44,331 nucleotides of DNA from Ilumatobacteraceae bacterium (GTDB taxonomy: Bacteria > Actinomycetota > Acidimicrobiia > Acidimicrobiales > Ilumatobacteraceae). The first letter of the stretch is position 1, and every line of letters begins with the position of its first letter. This document shows positions 26,978 through 34,957 of the stretch, piece after piece. Both the position numbers and the translations under genes were made by a program. A model generated the notes under the pieces. It was not told the DNA's origin. It ran no database searches and saw nothing but the letters and a program-made list of their open reading frames with translations. Location of the stretch: the NCBI GenBank assembly GCA_009691255.1, contig SHUT01000013.1, positions 1-44,331 of the forward strand, given 5' to 3'.

Positions 26978-27202
26978 TTAGGAGTGACAGGCTCCACCAC
27001 AACAACCACCGCCACTTGAAGGCATTGGCGCTGGGATTGATGCCGTGGACGGCGAAGCTCCGACTGAAGCAAACACGCTCAGTAGTCGCACAGCGTTGTC
27101 ATGACCACTAGGACAAGTGGCTGAACTATTAGCTTGCGCCATCGGTCGACGTTCTTCAAAAGTCATGTCACAAGTACGGCAGCGGAACTCATATAAAGGC
27201 AT
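26978..27202 (-). CDS. FmdB family zinc-ribbon protein
   Basis: A 74-residue protein starting MPLYEFRCRTC, the classic FmdB/CxxC zinc-ribbon opening. The second half of the ribbon reads CPSGH rather than CPxC, so ligation may be Cys3His. After a flexible Ser/Pro stretch it ends in GGGCCGGACHS, a cysteine-rich tail seen in many family members. FmdB-type proteins are regarded as putative regulators; the biochemical role is unclear. The ATG at 27202 lies 6 nt after TACACT on the minus strand, so a leaderless mRNA is likely. It is divergent from DUF3039, and the -10 elements of the two genes overlap. Confidence 0.85.
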   Translation of the reverse strand: MPLYEFRCRTCDMTFEERRPMAQANSSATCPSGHDNAVRLLSVFASVGASPSTASIPAPMPSSGGGCCGGACHS

Positions 27203-27207
27203 GTCAA

Positions 27208-27214
27208 TAGTGTA
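27208..27214. promoter_or_regulatory. Overlapping divergent -10 elements (FmdB / DUF3039)
   Basis: TAGTGT on the plus strand (27208-27213) and TACACT on the minus strand (27209-27214) share five positions, giving a near-symmetric bidirectional promoter. The minus one is 6 nt from the FmdB ATG. The plus one would give a roughly 30-nt leader for DUF3039. Confidence 0.5.
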
Positions 27215-27244
27215 GAGCAGATTCGGGGCTGGTTGACTAACTCT

Positions 27245-27547
27245 ATGTCCCCACGCTTGTCGACTCCCCTGCAGACCAGACCAGCACAGGTAGTACCAGA
27301 GACAGAACTGACTCCCCAAACAGGCGAACCGATCGTTGCCCACATCGTCAAAACAGAGCCAGGTGAATCGGCTGCTGCAAAAGTGCTCGAAGCGCGAGTG
27401 TATGGCACGCCACTTGAAGCGGTATGCGGACACGTGTGGGTGCCGTCACGTGATCCCAAACAATTGCCGATGTGTCAAAAATGCAAAGAGATTTACGACA
27501 CATACCGCATGTTCAATGAGCACTTAGGTGACTCGCCCTCAGAATAA
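27245..27547 (+). CDS. DUF3039 family protein
   Basis: A 100-residue actinobacterial protein of unknown function. The family core is plain: VVPETELTPQTGEPIVAHIV, then AAAKVLEARVYGTPLEAVCGHVWVPSRDP, and a C-terminal CQKCKEIY. Cysteines in AVCGH and CQKC suggest a single zinc site. The ATG at 27245 gives the expected family start; a TTG four codons upstream is possible. No SD is obvious, and a TTGACT six nt before the ATG is a poor -10. The stop is 3 bp from the convergent dnaE2 stop. Confidence 0.88.
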   Translation: MSPRLSTPLQTRPAQVVPETELTPQTGEPIVAHIVKTEPGESAAAKVLEARVYGTPLEAVCGHVWVPSRDPKQLPMCQKCKEIYDTYRMFNEHLGDSPSE

Positions 27548-27550
27548 ATA

Positions 27551-30500
27551 TCACCGAAAATCACGACTACCTGTCGAAGCCACGGCATACAACGGAGACA
27601 GAACTTCGGCAACAATGTTGATTGCGCCATCAACATTTTCTATTCGTCCGCGCACCAACAACGCTGGTGCATTGCGAGCCACACTGCGATATCGGGCCCA
27701 ACATCCGATTGAACACACCACGTTAATGAGTCCTGTTTCGTCTTCAAGATTGATGAATATTGTACCGTTGGCTGTCATTGGTCGCTGACGATGCGTAACG
27801 ACGCCGGCAACCAACACCCGTTGTGTGCTGGCAATATGGGCGAGCGCATCGGCGCACACCACTCCAAGCGCACAAAGTTGTTCGCGCACAAACTTTGTGG
27901 GGTGTCCGTTGGGGGATATTCCTGTTGCCCATAAATCTGCAATAGCTTCTTCGATGGGTTCCATGCCTGGTAGATGTGGTGCCGTCTGCACTGCAGTCAC
28001 TCCTTCTAATCGTTCTACGCTTTTGGATACATGCGAACCTGCGTTCCAAAGTGCGCTACGGCGGCTGAGTCCAAAACTGTTCTGAAATACACCAGCGGTG
28101 GCCATCGCTTCTACATGAGAACGCGATAACCCACTTACTCGGCGACTGAGATCGTCAATACTGACATAGGGCCTGCCCGAGGCGATGCGAGCGGCCAACT
28201 CAGCACCAACTCCGCGCACCGAGCCGACACCCATTCGCACGGCTAGCTGACCATTTGATTCAGCACATGGCTCTAACGTTGCGTTGTTTGATGACTCATT
28301 GATGTCGGGTGAGCGCACCACCACCCCGTGGCGTCGTGCATCTTGGGCCAATGTATGTGGCGACCAAAATCCCATCGGTTGAGCATTTAATAATGCCGCA
28401 CAAAATACTGCTGGCTCATGGAGCTTTATCCACGACGACGAATACACCAAATACGCAAAACTTACTGCGTGACTTTCGGGGAATCCATAATCAGCAAACG
28501 CCTGCATCTTGTCAAAAATTTCATCAGCGATTGCCCCCTTGACGCCACGCTCTGCCATGCCGATATACAAACGCTCTCGCAACTGTTGCATGCGTGCTCG
28601 AGATCGCTTTGAGCCCATTGCTTGGCGTAATTGATCTGCTTCGGATGGCGTAAATCCGGCAACATCAATTGCCATTTGCATCAACTGCTCTTGAAACAAC
28701 GGCACACCAAGTGTTTTTCCCAGACTGTTCTCAAGCAATGGATGTAAATACGTCACAGGCTCTTTGCCATTGCGTCGCCGAATATAGGGATGAACAGAAC
28801 CGCCTTGAATGGGTCCTGGTCGAATGAGAGCGATTTCGACCACTAAATCATAAAATCGTCTGGGCTTGAGTCGAGGCAATGTTGCCATTTGCGCTCGTGA
28901 CTCAATCTGAAACACACCCACAGTGTCGGCACGACACAACATCGCGTATACGTCATCTTCTTGGGGCAATGTTGCCAGGTCGAGTTCGTATCCGCGGTGC
29001 TGCAAAATAAAGTCTGTGGCGTTATGCAGCGCCGACAGCATTCCGAGCCCTAGAAGATCGAACTTTACGAGCCCAGCAGCAGCACAGTCATCTTTGTCCC
29101 ACTGCAACACACTTCGATTGTGCATCCGACCCCATTCGACTGGACACACTTCAATGACGGGTCGATCACACATCACCATTCCGCCGGAGTGGATGCCTAA
29201 ATGACGAGGCATGTCTTGAATAAGAGTCGCCAGCTCTTGAACTTGTGGATCTGTGTTTTCTTGGTCGTGAGCAATGCCAAATGCTCGCTCCATGTCACGC
29301 ACTGCTGATTTGGTACGGTACGTAATCACATTTGCAACTTGTGCAGCGTGGTGTCGTCCGTGTCGTTGATAGACGTACTGAATGACTTCTTCGCGACGGC
29401 CACTTTCGATGTCAATGTCGATGTCGGGTGGACCATCGCGCTCTGGAGATAAGAATCTCTCAAACAACAAACCCAACGACACGGCATCTGCCTTGGTGAT
29501 GCCGATGGCATAACACACAGCACTATTTGCCGCGCTGCCACGTCCTTGACACAAAATATTCGAGCGTCGGCAAAACTCAACAATGTCCCACACCACCAAG
29601 AAATATCCGGCGAACCCAAGCGCTTCGATGACTTCGAGCTCGTGGTTAATGACTCGCCAGGCCCTGGCGCGAAGCGATAAATCTTCTTCGCTATTTATGG
29701 GTCGCAAACCGTAGCGATGCGTTGCACCTTGCTCTGTTAAATATCGTAAGTAGGAGATCTCTGACATGTTGTCTGGGCATGGAAACGGTGGGAGTCGTGG
29801 TGCTACGAGCGACAGATCAAATGCAGCAGTAGCGCCAATGTTGCCAGCTGCTTCAACAACACCTGGATAGCGCGCAAACCGACGATGTTGTTCTGCGGTG
29901 CTACGCAAATACGCAGTAGCGGCGGGAGCCAAAAGGTAATCAACCGTATTCAATGCAGAACGTTTGTGGATGGCAGAAAAAGCCGTCGCTACACGATGAT
30001 GTGCCGGTACTGCGTATGACACATCATTGGTAGCAAGGCACAACAAGTCGCGTCGTGCAGCAAGTTGCACAAGCGCATCATTGCGTGCAACATCTAATGG
30101 GTTGCCGTGATCCCACAATTCAACAAGAACATTATGCGCTCCGAATAACTCGCATAATTGTGCCAACACTCGATCTGCCGCGGCTGGCCCGTGTTGCATT
30201 AGCGCACGCACCACTGCCCCGCTTGATGAACCCGTCAGCACCCAGCAATGATTAATGACGTGCGCCGCAAACATTCGCACATCTGTGAGCGGTGCGTTCT
30301 TGGCACCCGCTAGTTGGGCTTCACTAATTGCTCGGCATAACTTCGCGTAACCAGCTACCCCCTTGGCCAAAAACACCACATCACCTGCACCGACTGCTCC
30401 GCTAAAACCGCTGCACCACATCTCGGCACCAAAGACAGTCGGCAAACCCACTGCTCGTGCTGCTTGAGCAAACCGCACGACACCATAAAACCCATTGCGA

Positions 30501-30622
30501 TCAGTGAGCGCAAGTGCCCCTAGTTCAAGTTGGGCTGCACATTCAGCAAGCTGCTCGGGATGCGATGCGCCAGTTAAAAATGAGAAATTCGAGCGACAAT
30601 GCAGCTCTGCGTACGCGACCAT
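27551..30622 (-). CDS. dnaE2: Error-prone DNA polymerase DnaE2 (ImuC)
   Basis: A C-family polymerase that, with ImuA' and ImuB, performs damage-induced mutagenic translesion synthesis. The 1023-residue protein starts with a PHP domain (ELHCRSNFSFLTGAS), then the polymerase palm with the catalytic aspartates in PDIDID (399-404) and the third in VKFDLLG. The fingers follow (FAGYFLVVWDIVEF, GRGSAANSAVCY), then the tandem HhH region, and an OB fold near the C-terminus (TQRVLVAGVVTHRQRP). The length matches DnaE2 rather than replicative DnaE1 (about 1150). Its own LexA box and TACGAT -10 lie directly upstream, with the ATG 6 nt after the -10. The Nudix gene ends 30 bp before its start. Confidence 0.95.
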   Translation of the reverse strand: MVAYAELHCRSNFSFLTGASHPEQLAECAAQLELGALALTDRNGFYGVVRFAQAARAVGLPTVFGAEMWCSGFSGAVGAGDVVFLAKGVAGYAKLCRAISEAQLAGAKNAPLTDVRMFAAHVINHCWVLTGSSSGAVVRALMQHGPAAADRVLAQLCELFGAHNVLVELWDHGNPLDVARNDALVQLAARRDLLCLATNDVSYAVPAHHRVATAFSAIHKRSALNTVDYLLAPAATAYLRSTAEQHRRFARYPGVVEAAGNIGATAAFDLSLVAPRLPPFPCPDNMSEISYLRYLTEQGATHRYGLRPINSEEDLSLRARAWRVINHELEVIEALGFAGYFLVVWDIVEFCRRSNILCQGRGSAANSAVCYAIGITKADAVSLGLLFERFLSPERDGPPDIDIDIESGRREEVIQYVYQRHGRHHAAQVANVITYRTKSAVRDMERAFGIAHDQENTDPQVQELATLIQDMPRHLGIHSGGMVMCDRPVIEVCPVEWGRMHNRSVLQWDKDDCAAAGLVKFDLLGLGMLSALHNATDFILQHRGYELDLATLPQEDDVYAMLCRADTVGVFQIESRAQMATLPRLKPRRFYDLVVEIALIRPGPIQGGSVHPYIRRRNGKEPVTYLHPLLENSLGKTLGVPLFQEQLMQMAIDVAGFTPSEADQLRQAMGSKRSRARMQQLRERLYIGMAERGVKGAIADEIFDKMQAFADYGFPESHAVSFAYLVYSSSWIKLHEPAVFCAALLNAQPMGFWSPHTLAQDARRHGVVVRSPDINESSNNATLEPCAESNGQLAVRMGVGSVRGVGAELAARIASGRPYVSIDDLSRRVSGLSRSHVEAMATAGVFQNSFGLSRRSALWNAGSHVSKSVERLEGVTAVQTAPHLPGMEPIEEAIADLWATGISPNGHPTKFVREQLCALGVVCADALAHIASTQRVLVAGVVTHRQRPMTANGTIFINLEDETGLINVVCSIGCWARYRSVARNAPALLVRGRIENVDGAINIVAEVLSPLYAVASTGSRDFR

Positions 30623-30628
30623 TTGGAC

Positions 30629-30649
30629 ATCGTAGCGAACATATGTTCG
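30629..30649 (-). promoter_or_regulatory. LexA SOS box and leaderless promoter of dnaE2
   Basis: A perfect 14-bp palindrome CGAACATATGTTCG at 30636-30649 matches the actinobacterial LexA operator. One base downstream is the -10 TACGAT (30629-30634), then 6 nt and the ATG at 30622. The operator covers the -35/-10 spacer, so bound LexA would block polymerase. The same arrangement recurs before imuA'. Confidence 0.92.
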
Positions 30650-30652
30650 TGT

Positions 30653-31189
30653 TTAACCACCGCCTGATGCCTGGCAGACCAACAGGGCACCCCGTAATCC
30701 GTCATCAGCGATTGCCAAGGCTTGCTCCCATGCGAACCACTCCACAACTTGGCTTTCTTCTGGTCCGGGTTTTGGTGTTTCGTACGGTGCAATCACGACA
30801 TAGCGCAAATCGAAATGCGTATGGCCGCGCGGTCCGGGATGCACATCAATATGAATAAAGCGCGCCCCCTCGATGGGGTGTGCCACCACGAGGCCAGTTT
30901 CTTCATGGGCTTCTCGAAGTGCGGCATCAGCAGGAGTTTCTCCGACTTCAATATGCCCGCCTGGTTGCAACCAAAGATTAAGGCGTTTGTGTAAATGCAG
31001 AACAGTTGCTGTCGGGTTAATAAAGGAATCGACAACGATTGCCGAAGCAGTGACATGCAGTGGCCCTGCGTCTTCATCACATGGGCGCAACAAAGTGGGA
31101 ACCACGTCTAAAAAGTGCTGTATTGAATCGCGTTCTCGTTGATCGATTGCAGGATGTGTGTGCAACACGCTAATGAGTTGTTGCATCAT
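30653..31189 (-). CDS. Nudix hydrolase within the SOS mutasome operon
   Basis: A 178-residue Nudix protein with a complete Nudix box: GHIEVGETPADAALREAHEETGL fits GX5EX7REUXEEXGU. The N-terminal part (THPAIDQRERDSIQHFL) and the H-rich strand FIHIDVHPGPRGHTHFDLRYVV resemble the NADH-pyrophosphatase/MutT-like group. The likely start is ATG 31189 or the adjacent ATG 31186, after AAGAGA, inside a 10-bp gap from the imuB stop, so it should be co-expressed with imuA'-imuB under LexA control. A role in clearing damaged nucleotides during SOS is a reasonable inference; the substrate is not visible. It ends 4 bp from the dnaE2 LexA box. Confidence 0.88.
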   Translation of the reverse strand: MMQQLISVLHTHPAIDQRERDSIQHFLDVVPTLLRPCDEDAGPLHVTASAIVVDSFINPTATVLHLHKRLNLWLQPGGHIEVGETPADAALREAHEETGLVVAHPIEGARFIHIDVHPGPRGHTHFDLRYVVIAPYETPKPGPEESQVVEWFAWEQALAIADDGLRGALLVCQASGGG

Positions 31190-31199
31190 GTCTCTTACG

Positions 31200-32705
31200 C
31201 TAGTCGTATACAGCGCTGACATACCATTGGCGATTTTCGATTGTCAGTAGCACCAGATATTCCGCTTGAGTATGGGGGTGCTGAACCAGTAGTTGTAATC
31301 GAGCCAATCGACGTCGACGCACCGGATCCCACCATCGTTCTTCTACGGGCCACGGACCAGCAAATTGTTGTACTGCATAATTAACTACGTCTGCCAAAGG
31401 TGCATTGTGGTCAAGCAACGAACCCTGAACGCAAAGGACACTTGGCGCCTGCAATAGTTCGTGACGTCCGGTGATCACTACAATTGACCCATCCTTGTCT
31501 TGTAATTGCACTACTTGTGGTTGTGAAAAAACAATCGCTGGCCAAGGTGTAGGCACCGAACCTGTCCAGTGTTGCTCGGCTCCGCGTCCGGTGCTCACGC
31601 GTTCAGCGCAGGCCACGTGATCTCGGATATCTACGCTGCCCACCGGAACTTGTAAAAAAACATGTGCAACATCGCGCCCTCCTTGCCATTCTGGAACAGT
31701 GATGTCAATATCTGCGTGCACAGAAATTGCAAGAGCAATGCTTCGCATCACACGTTCGACATGCTCTTGACGACCACCCCACAGACTCTGCTGTTGGGTA
31801 TCAACGGGGCGCACGTCCATGGGAGAAAGTTGTACCCGTACGATGCCAGCCGTTGCTGCTGTATCGGCATCAGCGCCAAGCCAGCCATCTAGTTGCCACC
31901 GAATGCGTTCTAGGATCGCTCTCTCGCTGAATCCGCGCGGCTGATGCCACATCCGTTCACTGCGCTCGCCGTGGTCTGTCTCAAAAAGCATATGCAACCG
32001 AATGCACTGCACGGCACGACGCTCAAGCGCTGTGACGAGATCATGCGATGGTTCGTTCATCGCAGCCACTACTACTCCACTGACCAAGACTGGGTCTTCA
32101 AAGACGTGCTGAACAACATCATCTATCGGCACCACGTCAGGAACCAACATGCTGATATCAAAGCCGTGAACAATGTGATGCAGACGTTCGCCAAGTAATC
32201 CGAACCTGTCAATTAATTCACGTTCTGTTAGTCCAGCAACTGCCCCTATTGTCGTGAGGCCGAGTCGTCGTAATAAATCAACCGTGTCAGCGTCTATGTC
32301 TGCGCATCCGCCTAGTGCGTCTGTGGGTAATAGACCCAGAAAATCTTCAGACATGCCAACCGAGACAATGCAAGGTGAGTCAGCAAAACACGATTGATAC
32401 GCCGCTGCCAAGGCGGCTACTCGACCGTCAGCAATACCCACACCGTGGGACACTGGAAATGCTTGCTCTGCGCACAACCCATACAACAGATTGCCAACTG
32501 CAACATCGCCGCCGAAATATCGTGAAGGGCCCCTTGTTGCCAGAAGTGCAACGCCAGCAGTGTCTACTTCAATCAGCGGAGCAATACCAGACAATGCACG
32601 CACGACAGACTCAAAAGCGCGGTGCGCTGTATCTGAGTCGTCATGTCCAGGCATGTTGTCCCAGTTCGGAAAAATAATTGCTGCAGTGCGTGTAGTGCTC
32701 AACAT
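31200..32705 (-). CDS. imuB: Y-family polymerase-like mutasome protein ImuB
   Basis: The adaptor of the ImuA'/ImuB/DnaE2 mutasome. The 501-residue protein keeps the Y-family layout, with palm/fingers at 1-130, an HhH-like thumb (LRRLGLTTIGAVAGLTERELIDRFG) and a little-finger region. The metal-binding acidic motifs are gone: the N-terminal strand reads AAIIFPNWD rather than DxDxFY, and the second motif reads VDTAGVALLATRG. This is expected for catalytically dead ImuB. A beta-clamp-binding motif QQSLWG sits at 305-310, close to the QLPLWG motif of mycobacterial ImuB. It overlaps imuA' by 7 bp and shares its SOS promoter. Confidence 0.92.
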   Translation of the reverse strand: MLSTTRTAAIIFPNWDNMPGHDDSDTAHRAFESVVRALSGIAPLIEVDTAGVALLATRGPSRYFGGDVAVGNLLYGLCAEQAFPVSHGVGIADGRVAALAAAYQSCFADSPCIVSVGMSEDFLGLLPTDALGGCADIDADTVDLLRRLGLTTIGAVAGLTERELIDRFGLLGERLHHIVHGFDISMLVPDVVPIDDVVQHVFEDPVLVSGVVVAAMNEPSHDLVTALERRAVQCIRLHMLFETDHGERSERMWHQPRGFSERAILERIRWQLDGWLGADADTAATAGIVRVQLSPMDVRPVDTQQQSLWGGRQEHVERVMRSIALAISVHADIDITVPEWQGGRDVAHVFLQVPVGSVDIRDHVACAERVSTGRGAEQHWTGSVPTPWPAIVFSQPQVVQLQDKDGSIVVITGRHELLQAPSVLCVQGSLLDHNAPLADVVNYAVQQFAGPWPVEERWWDPVRRRRLARLQLLVQHPHTQAEYLVLLTIENRQWYVSAVYD

Positions 32706-33349
32706 GACACTTGTAAAAAGTGCTCAGATAGCTGTGGTAGCAGCATTTTTTGTGGCTGCATACCATACACGCGACGGCCTTCTGTGGCGACAGTGACTTC
32801 GCGTTGGCGTGCATGTCCGCTAAACATCCATCGCGATGATGCAATGCGCAAAGTGATGTCAACTGGAAAATCACGTGTGTCACCGATCACGAACAGAACT
32901 GCAGACTGCGCTTTGATGCGTGTTACAAGTTTGCGCGCATCTGCGGCACTGCATCGCGGCGAGGCAGTCACGACAACGTCAATGCCGTCAACTAAGGCCC
33001 CCATCATGCGCAACCAATGTGTAGCAACGCGACTGGTGTCAACGCATAACAGTCTTTCAAGCGCTATTCCGTACTCACGCGCTGACAACAAACCTGCGTG
33101 TGGCAGATCGACGAGAGCCAACCATGATCCGTCAGATACTGCGCGCGCGACAAGTAACCACACAAGTGATGAAGCACCAGACCCAGTGCACTGATACACA
33201 CAACCTCGCTCAAGCGCACCTCTTGGCAAGACTGAACACGCCTCGTCAGCAACTGAGATGAGCCCGTGTTGGGTCTTGCGTTGCGCCAAATCTTGGCCCG
33301 ACATGAGATGAGAGCTTGTGAGTATGTCTGTCACACCAGGACGAATCAT
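32699..33349 (-). CDS. imuA': ImuA'-like RecA-related mutasome protein
   Basis: A 216-residue protein at the head of the SOS operon, in the position of mycobacterial imuA'. It has a RecA-like core (GCVYQCTGSGASSLVWLL, SWLALVDLPHAGLLS, GIDVVVTAS), but the P-loop is degenerate, TGSGASSL at 55-62, lacking the Walker lysine, so ATP hydrolysis is unlikely. The C-terminal GRRVYGMQPQ segment would be where ImuA' contacts ImuB, by analogy. The ATG lies 6 nt after TACGAT and just downstream of a perfect LexA box. Its end overlaps imuB by 7 bp. Identification rests on gene order, length and fold features, as this family diverges quickly. Confidence 0.85.
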   Translation of the reverse strand: MIRPGVTDILTSSHLMSGQDLAQRKTQHGLISVADEACSVLPRGALERGCVYQCTGSGASSLVWLLVARAVSDGSWLALVDLPHAGLLSAREYGIALERLLCVDTSRVATHWLRMMGALVDGIDVVVTASPRCSAADARKLVTRIKAQSAVLFVIGDTRDFPVDITLRIASSRWMFSGHARQREVTVATEGRRVYGMQPQKMLLPQLSEHFLQVSC

Positions 33350-33355
33350 GCCGCT

Positions 33356-33376
33356 ATCGTAGCGAACATATGTTCG
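33356..33376 (-). promoter_or_regulatory. LexA SOS box and leaderless promoter of imuA'-imuB-nudix
   Basis: The same 14-bp palindrome CGAACATATGTTCG lies at 33363-33376, followed by -10 TACGAT (33356-33361), 6 nt and the ATG at 33349. Box, -10 and spacing are identical to those of dnaE2, while the 6-nt spacers differ. The box ends 3 bp from the 3' end of the B12-binding regulator gene. Confidence 0.92.
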
Positions 33377-33379
33377 TAT

Positions 33380-34294
33380 TTAGGAGGTTGATCCCTGTTT
33401 TCTGATTGCTTTGTTGCTGGTTACTTTGTTTCTGGTCTGGACGATTAGATCTAACGATGCCACAAACGAACGTGCGTCCAGAGCCCACTCATCTGCTCCG
33501 AGATCATGAGCATCAGATTGGCGAGCGATTGCTCTACCGCCGACAAATACCCACACATCCTCGTTGATCACATCTCGCAACTTCTTAATCAAATTGCTCA
33601 CTATTGGACGCGACTCCACAGAATTCACGCTTATTCCCACCGCCAAAATCTCGTCGTAATGACGAACGGCTGACAAGAATGACTCACTCGGTAGGTCTGC
33701 TCCTAAGTCGTGTACTTCAAATCTTGCCAAACGGACAACATCTGCCAAGATTGAAATCGCCAGCGAATGTAGCTCTCCGGATAGGGCGCCAAGCAACACT
33801 GTTCCGCGTGAACGTCCACGATGAGCACTCTTGGCACCCAAGCGAGCCACAAGTCGAGTGGCAATTACTGTTGCTCGATGCTCGAGATAAACGTCAAGTT
33901 TGCCAGCATGCCAACGCTCACCAATTGTCACCATTGCTGGTGACAAGACATCGAGATACACCTCTTCAAACTCTCTTCCAGAATCAATGGCTGCCTCCAG
34001 CACCGACCATGCTCCAGCAGCATCACCCACTAGCAAGCATGCCTCAAGACGATTGCACCACGGAGCCGCTCTGCCTATTTGTCTTTTTCTCACTAAATGC
34101 GTTGGAGGTTCTTTGCTGTCGCTCCGCTCGTCTTGAAATCGTTGGAGTTCTTCTGCTGCGACTTTCCAGATACCGCCTTCTTTGTGAGCCACCAATCGAC
34201 CGTGACGCATATACCGATAGGCGGTCATGTAGTGGACACCCAAGGTGTCGGCGGCATCCTGCAGCGAAACAAACCGTTGACTGGACGACTTCAT
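33380..34294 (-). CDS. B12-binding transcriptional regulator, CarH-like candidate photoreceptor
   Basis: A 304-residue protein with three parts. Residues 8-57 are an excisionase/MerR-type helix-turn-helix (SLQDAADTLGVHYMTAYRYMRHG). Residues about 80-155 form a helical cap containing GERWHAGKLDVYLEH, which is the exact Wx9EH motif (W128, E138, H139) of CarH/LitR light sensors. Residues 164-285 form a Rossmann B12-binding fold with GELHSLA (E174, H176 as candidate lower axial ligand) and HDLGADLP. In CarH, adenosylcobalamin bound here holds a repressor tetramer that light breaks. The usual G after H-x-L is an A here. It has a single-gene leaderless promoter, TAATCT with 6 nt to ATG. A purely metabolic B12 sensor is the alternative. 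Confidence 0.82.
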   Translation of the reverse strand: MKSSSQRFVSLQDAADTLGVHYMTAYRYMRHGRLVAHKEGGIWKVAAEELQRFQDERSDSKEPPTHLVRKRQIGRAAPWCNRLEACLLVGDAAGAWSVLEAAIDSGREFEEVYLDVLSPAMVTIGERWHAGKLDVYLEHRATVIATRLVARLGAKSAHRGRSRGTVLLGALSGELHSLAISILADVVRLARFEVHDLGADLPSESFLSAVRHYDEILAVGISVNSVESRPIVSNLIKKLRDVINEDVWVFVGGRAIARQSDAHDLGADEWALDARSFVASLDLIVQTRNKVTSNKAIRKQGSTS

Positions 34295-34300
34295 AGAATC

Positions 34301-34306
34301 AGATTA
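34301..34306 (-). promoter_or_regulatory. -10 element of B12-binding regulator gene, leaderless type
   Basis: On the minus strand TAATCT, 6 nt, ATG at 34294. The 98-bp gap to the Nfu-like gene shows no clear operator dyad that could serve for autoregulation. Confidence 0.5.
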
Positions 34307-34392
34307 GGCGTGAAGAGACTTGCAAGCATGACTATGCCCAAAATGTTAATCGGACCGTCGAAACAATCTCAAACTATTGTGATGACTTCTAT

Positions 34393-34842
34393 TTACGACC
34401 CTGTCAGACGAGCGCGGGCATCTTTGCTGCGCTGAAAAAGATGCGATGGCACGCGAGGGTCAAGAACCTCGCCGTCTGCCGCCACTGTTGATGTGGCTTC
34501 AATTGTTGGCGCTTCTACTTGAGCCATCAATGATTCGATGCTCGGTGGCTCCATGCCGGGTTTCCAGTATTGATACAGGTCCCGCACGATGTCCGTCAAG
34601 CCTGCTTGAGTTGCTCCTGGCGCAAGTTGTGCCGTAACGATATTGCTAAAGACATGCACCGAAATCACTTGCCCAGATTCTAAAAACCTTCTCGAAATTA
34701 CCGCTGACGGTCTGGTTCCCTTGCAACTCTCAAGGGTGGCGAAGTTCTCGTGGCCTTGTCCAGTGAGGGATCGATTGGTCTCAAATCGGACCATCCGTCC
34801 TGATGTGCTGGTTTTTTCTTCGACGGCTACTGGCTGACCCAT
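34393..34842 (-). CDS. Conserved hypothetical protein, Nfu N-terminal-domain-like
   Basis: A 149-residue soluble protein. The segment VRFETNRSLTGQGHENF, then a short loop, ISRRFLESGQVISVHVFSNIVTAQLAPGATQAGLTDIVRDLY, resembles the Nfu_N/scaffold fold (strand, 'LxxRLFexxGVxxVxxxxNxVTV', helix). The CxxC iron-sulfur motif of true Nfu proteins is missing, so cluster scaffolding is doubtful. The C-terminal third is low-complexity, acidic then basic. The ATG at 34842 lies 7 nt after TATCGT; an upstream in-frame ATG at 34860 falls outside the predicted transcript. It is divergent from an acyl-CoA dehydrogenase. I do not recognise a firm family, and the Nfu_N resemblance is tentative. Confidence 0.5.
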   Translation of the reverse strand: MGQPVAVEEKTSTSGRMVRFETNRSLTGQGHENFATLESCKGTRPSAVISRRFLESGQVISVHVFSNIVTAQLAPGATQAGLTDIVRDLYQYWKPGMEPPSIESLMAQVEAPTIEATSTVAADGEVLDPRVPSHLFQRSKDARARLTGS

Positions 34843-34849
34843 TATTGAG

Positions 34850-34855
34850 ACGATA
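34850..34855 (-). promoter_or_regulatory. -10 element of Nfu-like gene, leaderless type
   Basis: On the minus strand TATCGT, 7 nt, ATG at 34842. It fixes the shorter start of the gene. Confidence 0.45.
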
Positions 34856-34923
34856 GTCAATAACTACCCGAGAGCACGGCTTCACAGGGCAGATTGGCAA
34901 GGAGTACGATACAAAGTGCACAG

Positions 34924-34941
34924 AACGAGATTTGCCTCGTT
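34924..34941 (+). promoter_or_regulatory. Hairpin in the acyl-CoA dehydrogenase leader
   Basis: AACGAG (34924-34929) pairs perfectly with CTCGTT (34936-34941) around a 6-nt loop, placed just before the Shine-Dalgarno AAAGGGG and the ATG at 34958. It shows that this mRNA has a real leader, unlike most in the window. It could tune stability or initiation. Confidence 0.4.
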
Positions 34942-34957
34942 GAGATAAAGGGGTTTT

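Noticed and set aside
32699-33349. imuA'-like gene considered as a RecA paralogue with ATPase activity
   Set aside because: The P-loop has no lysine, and the length and gene order fit ImuA'.
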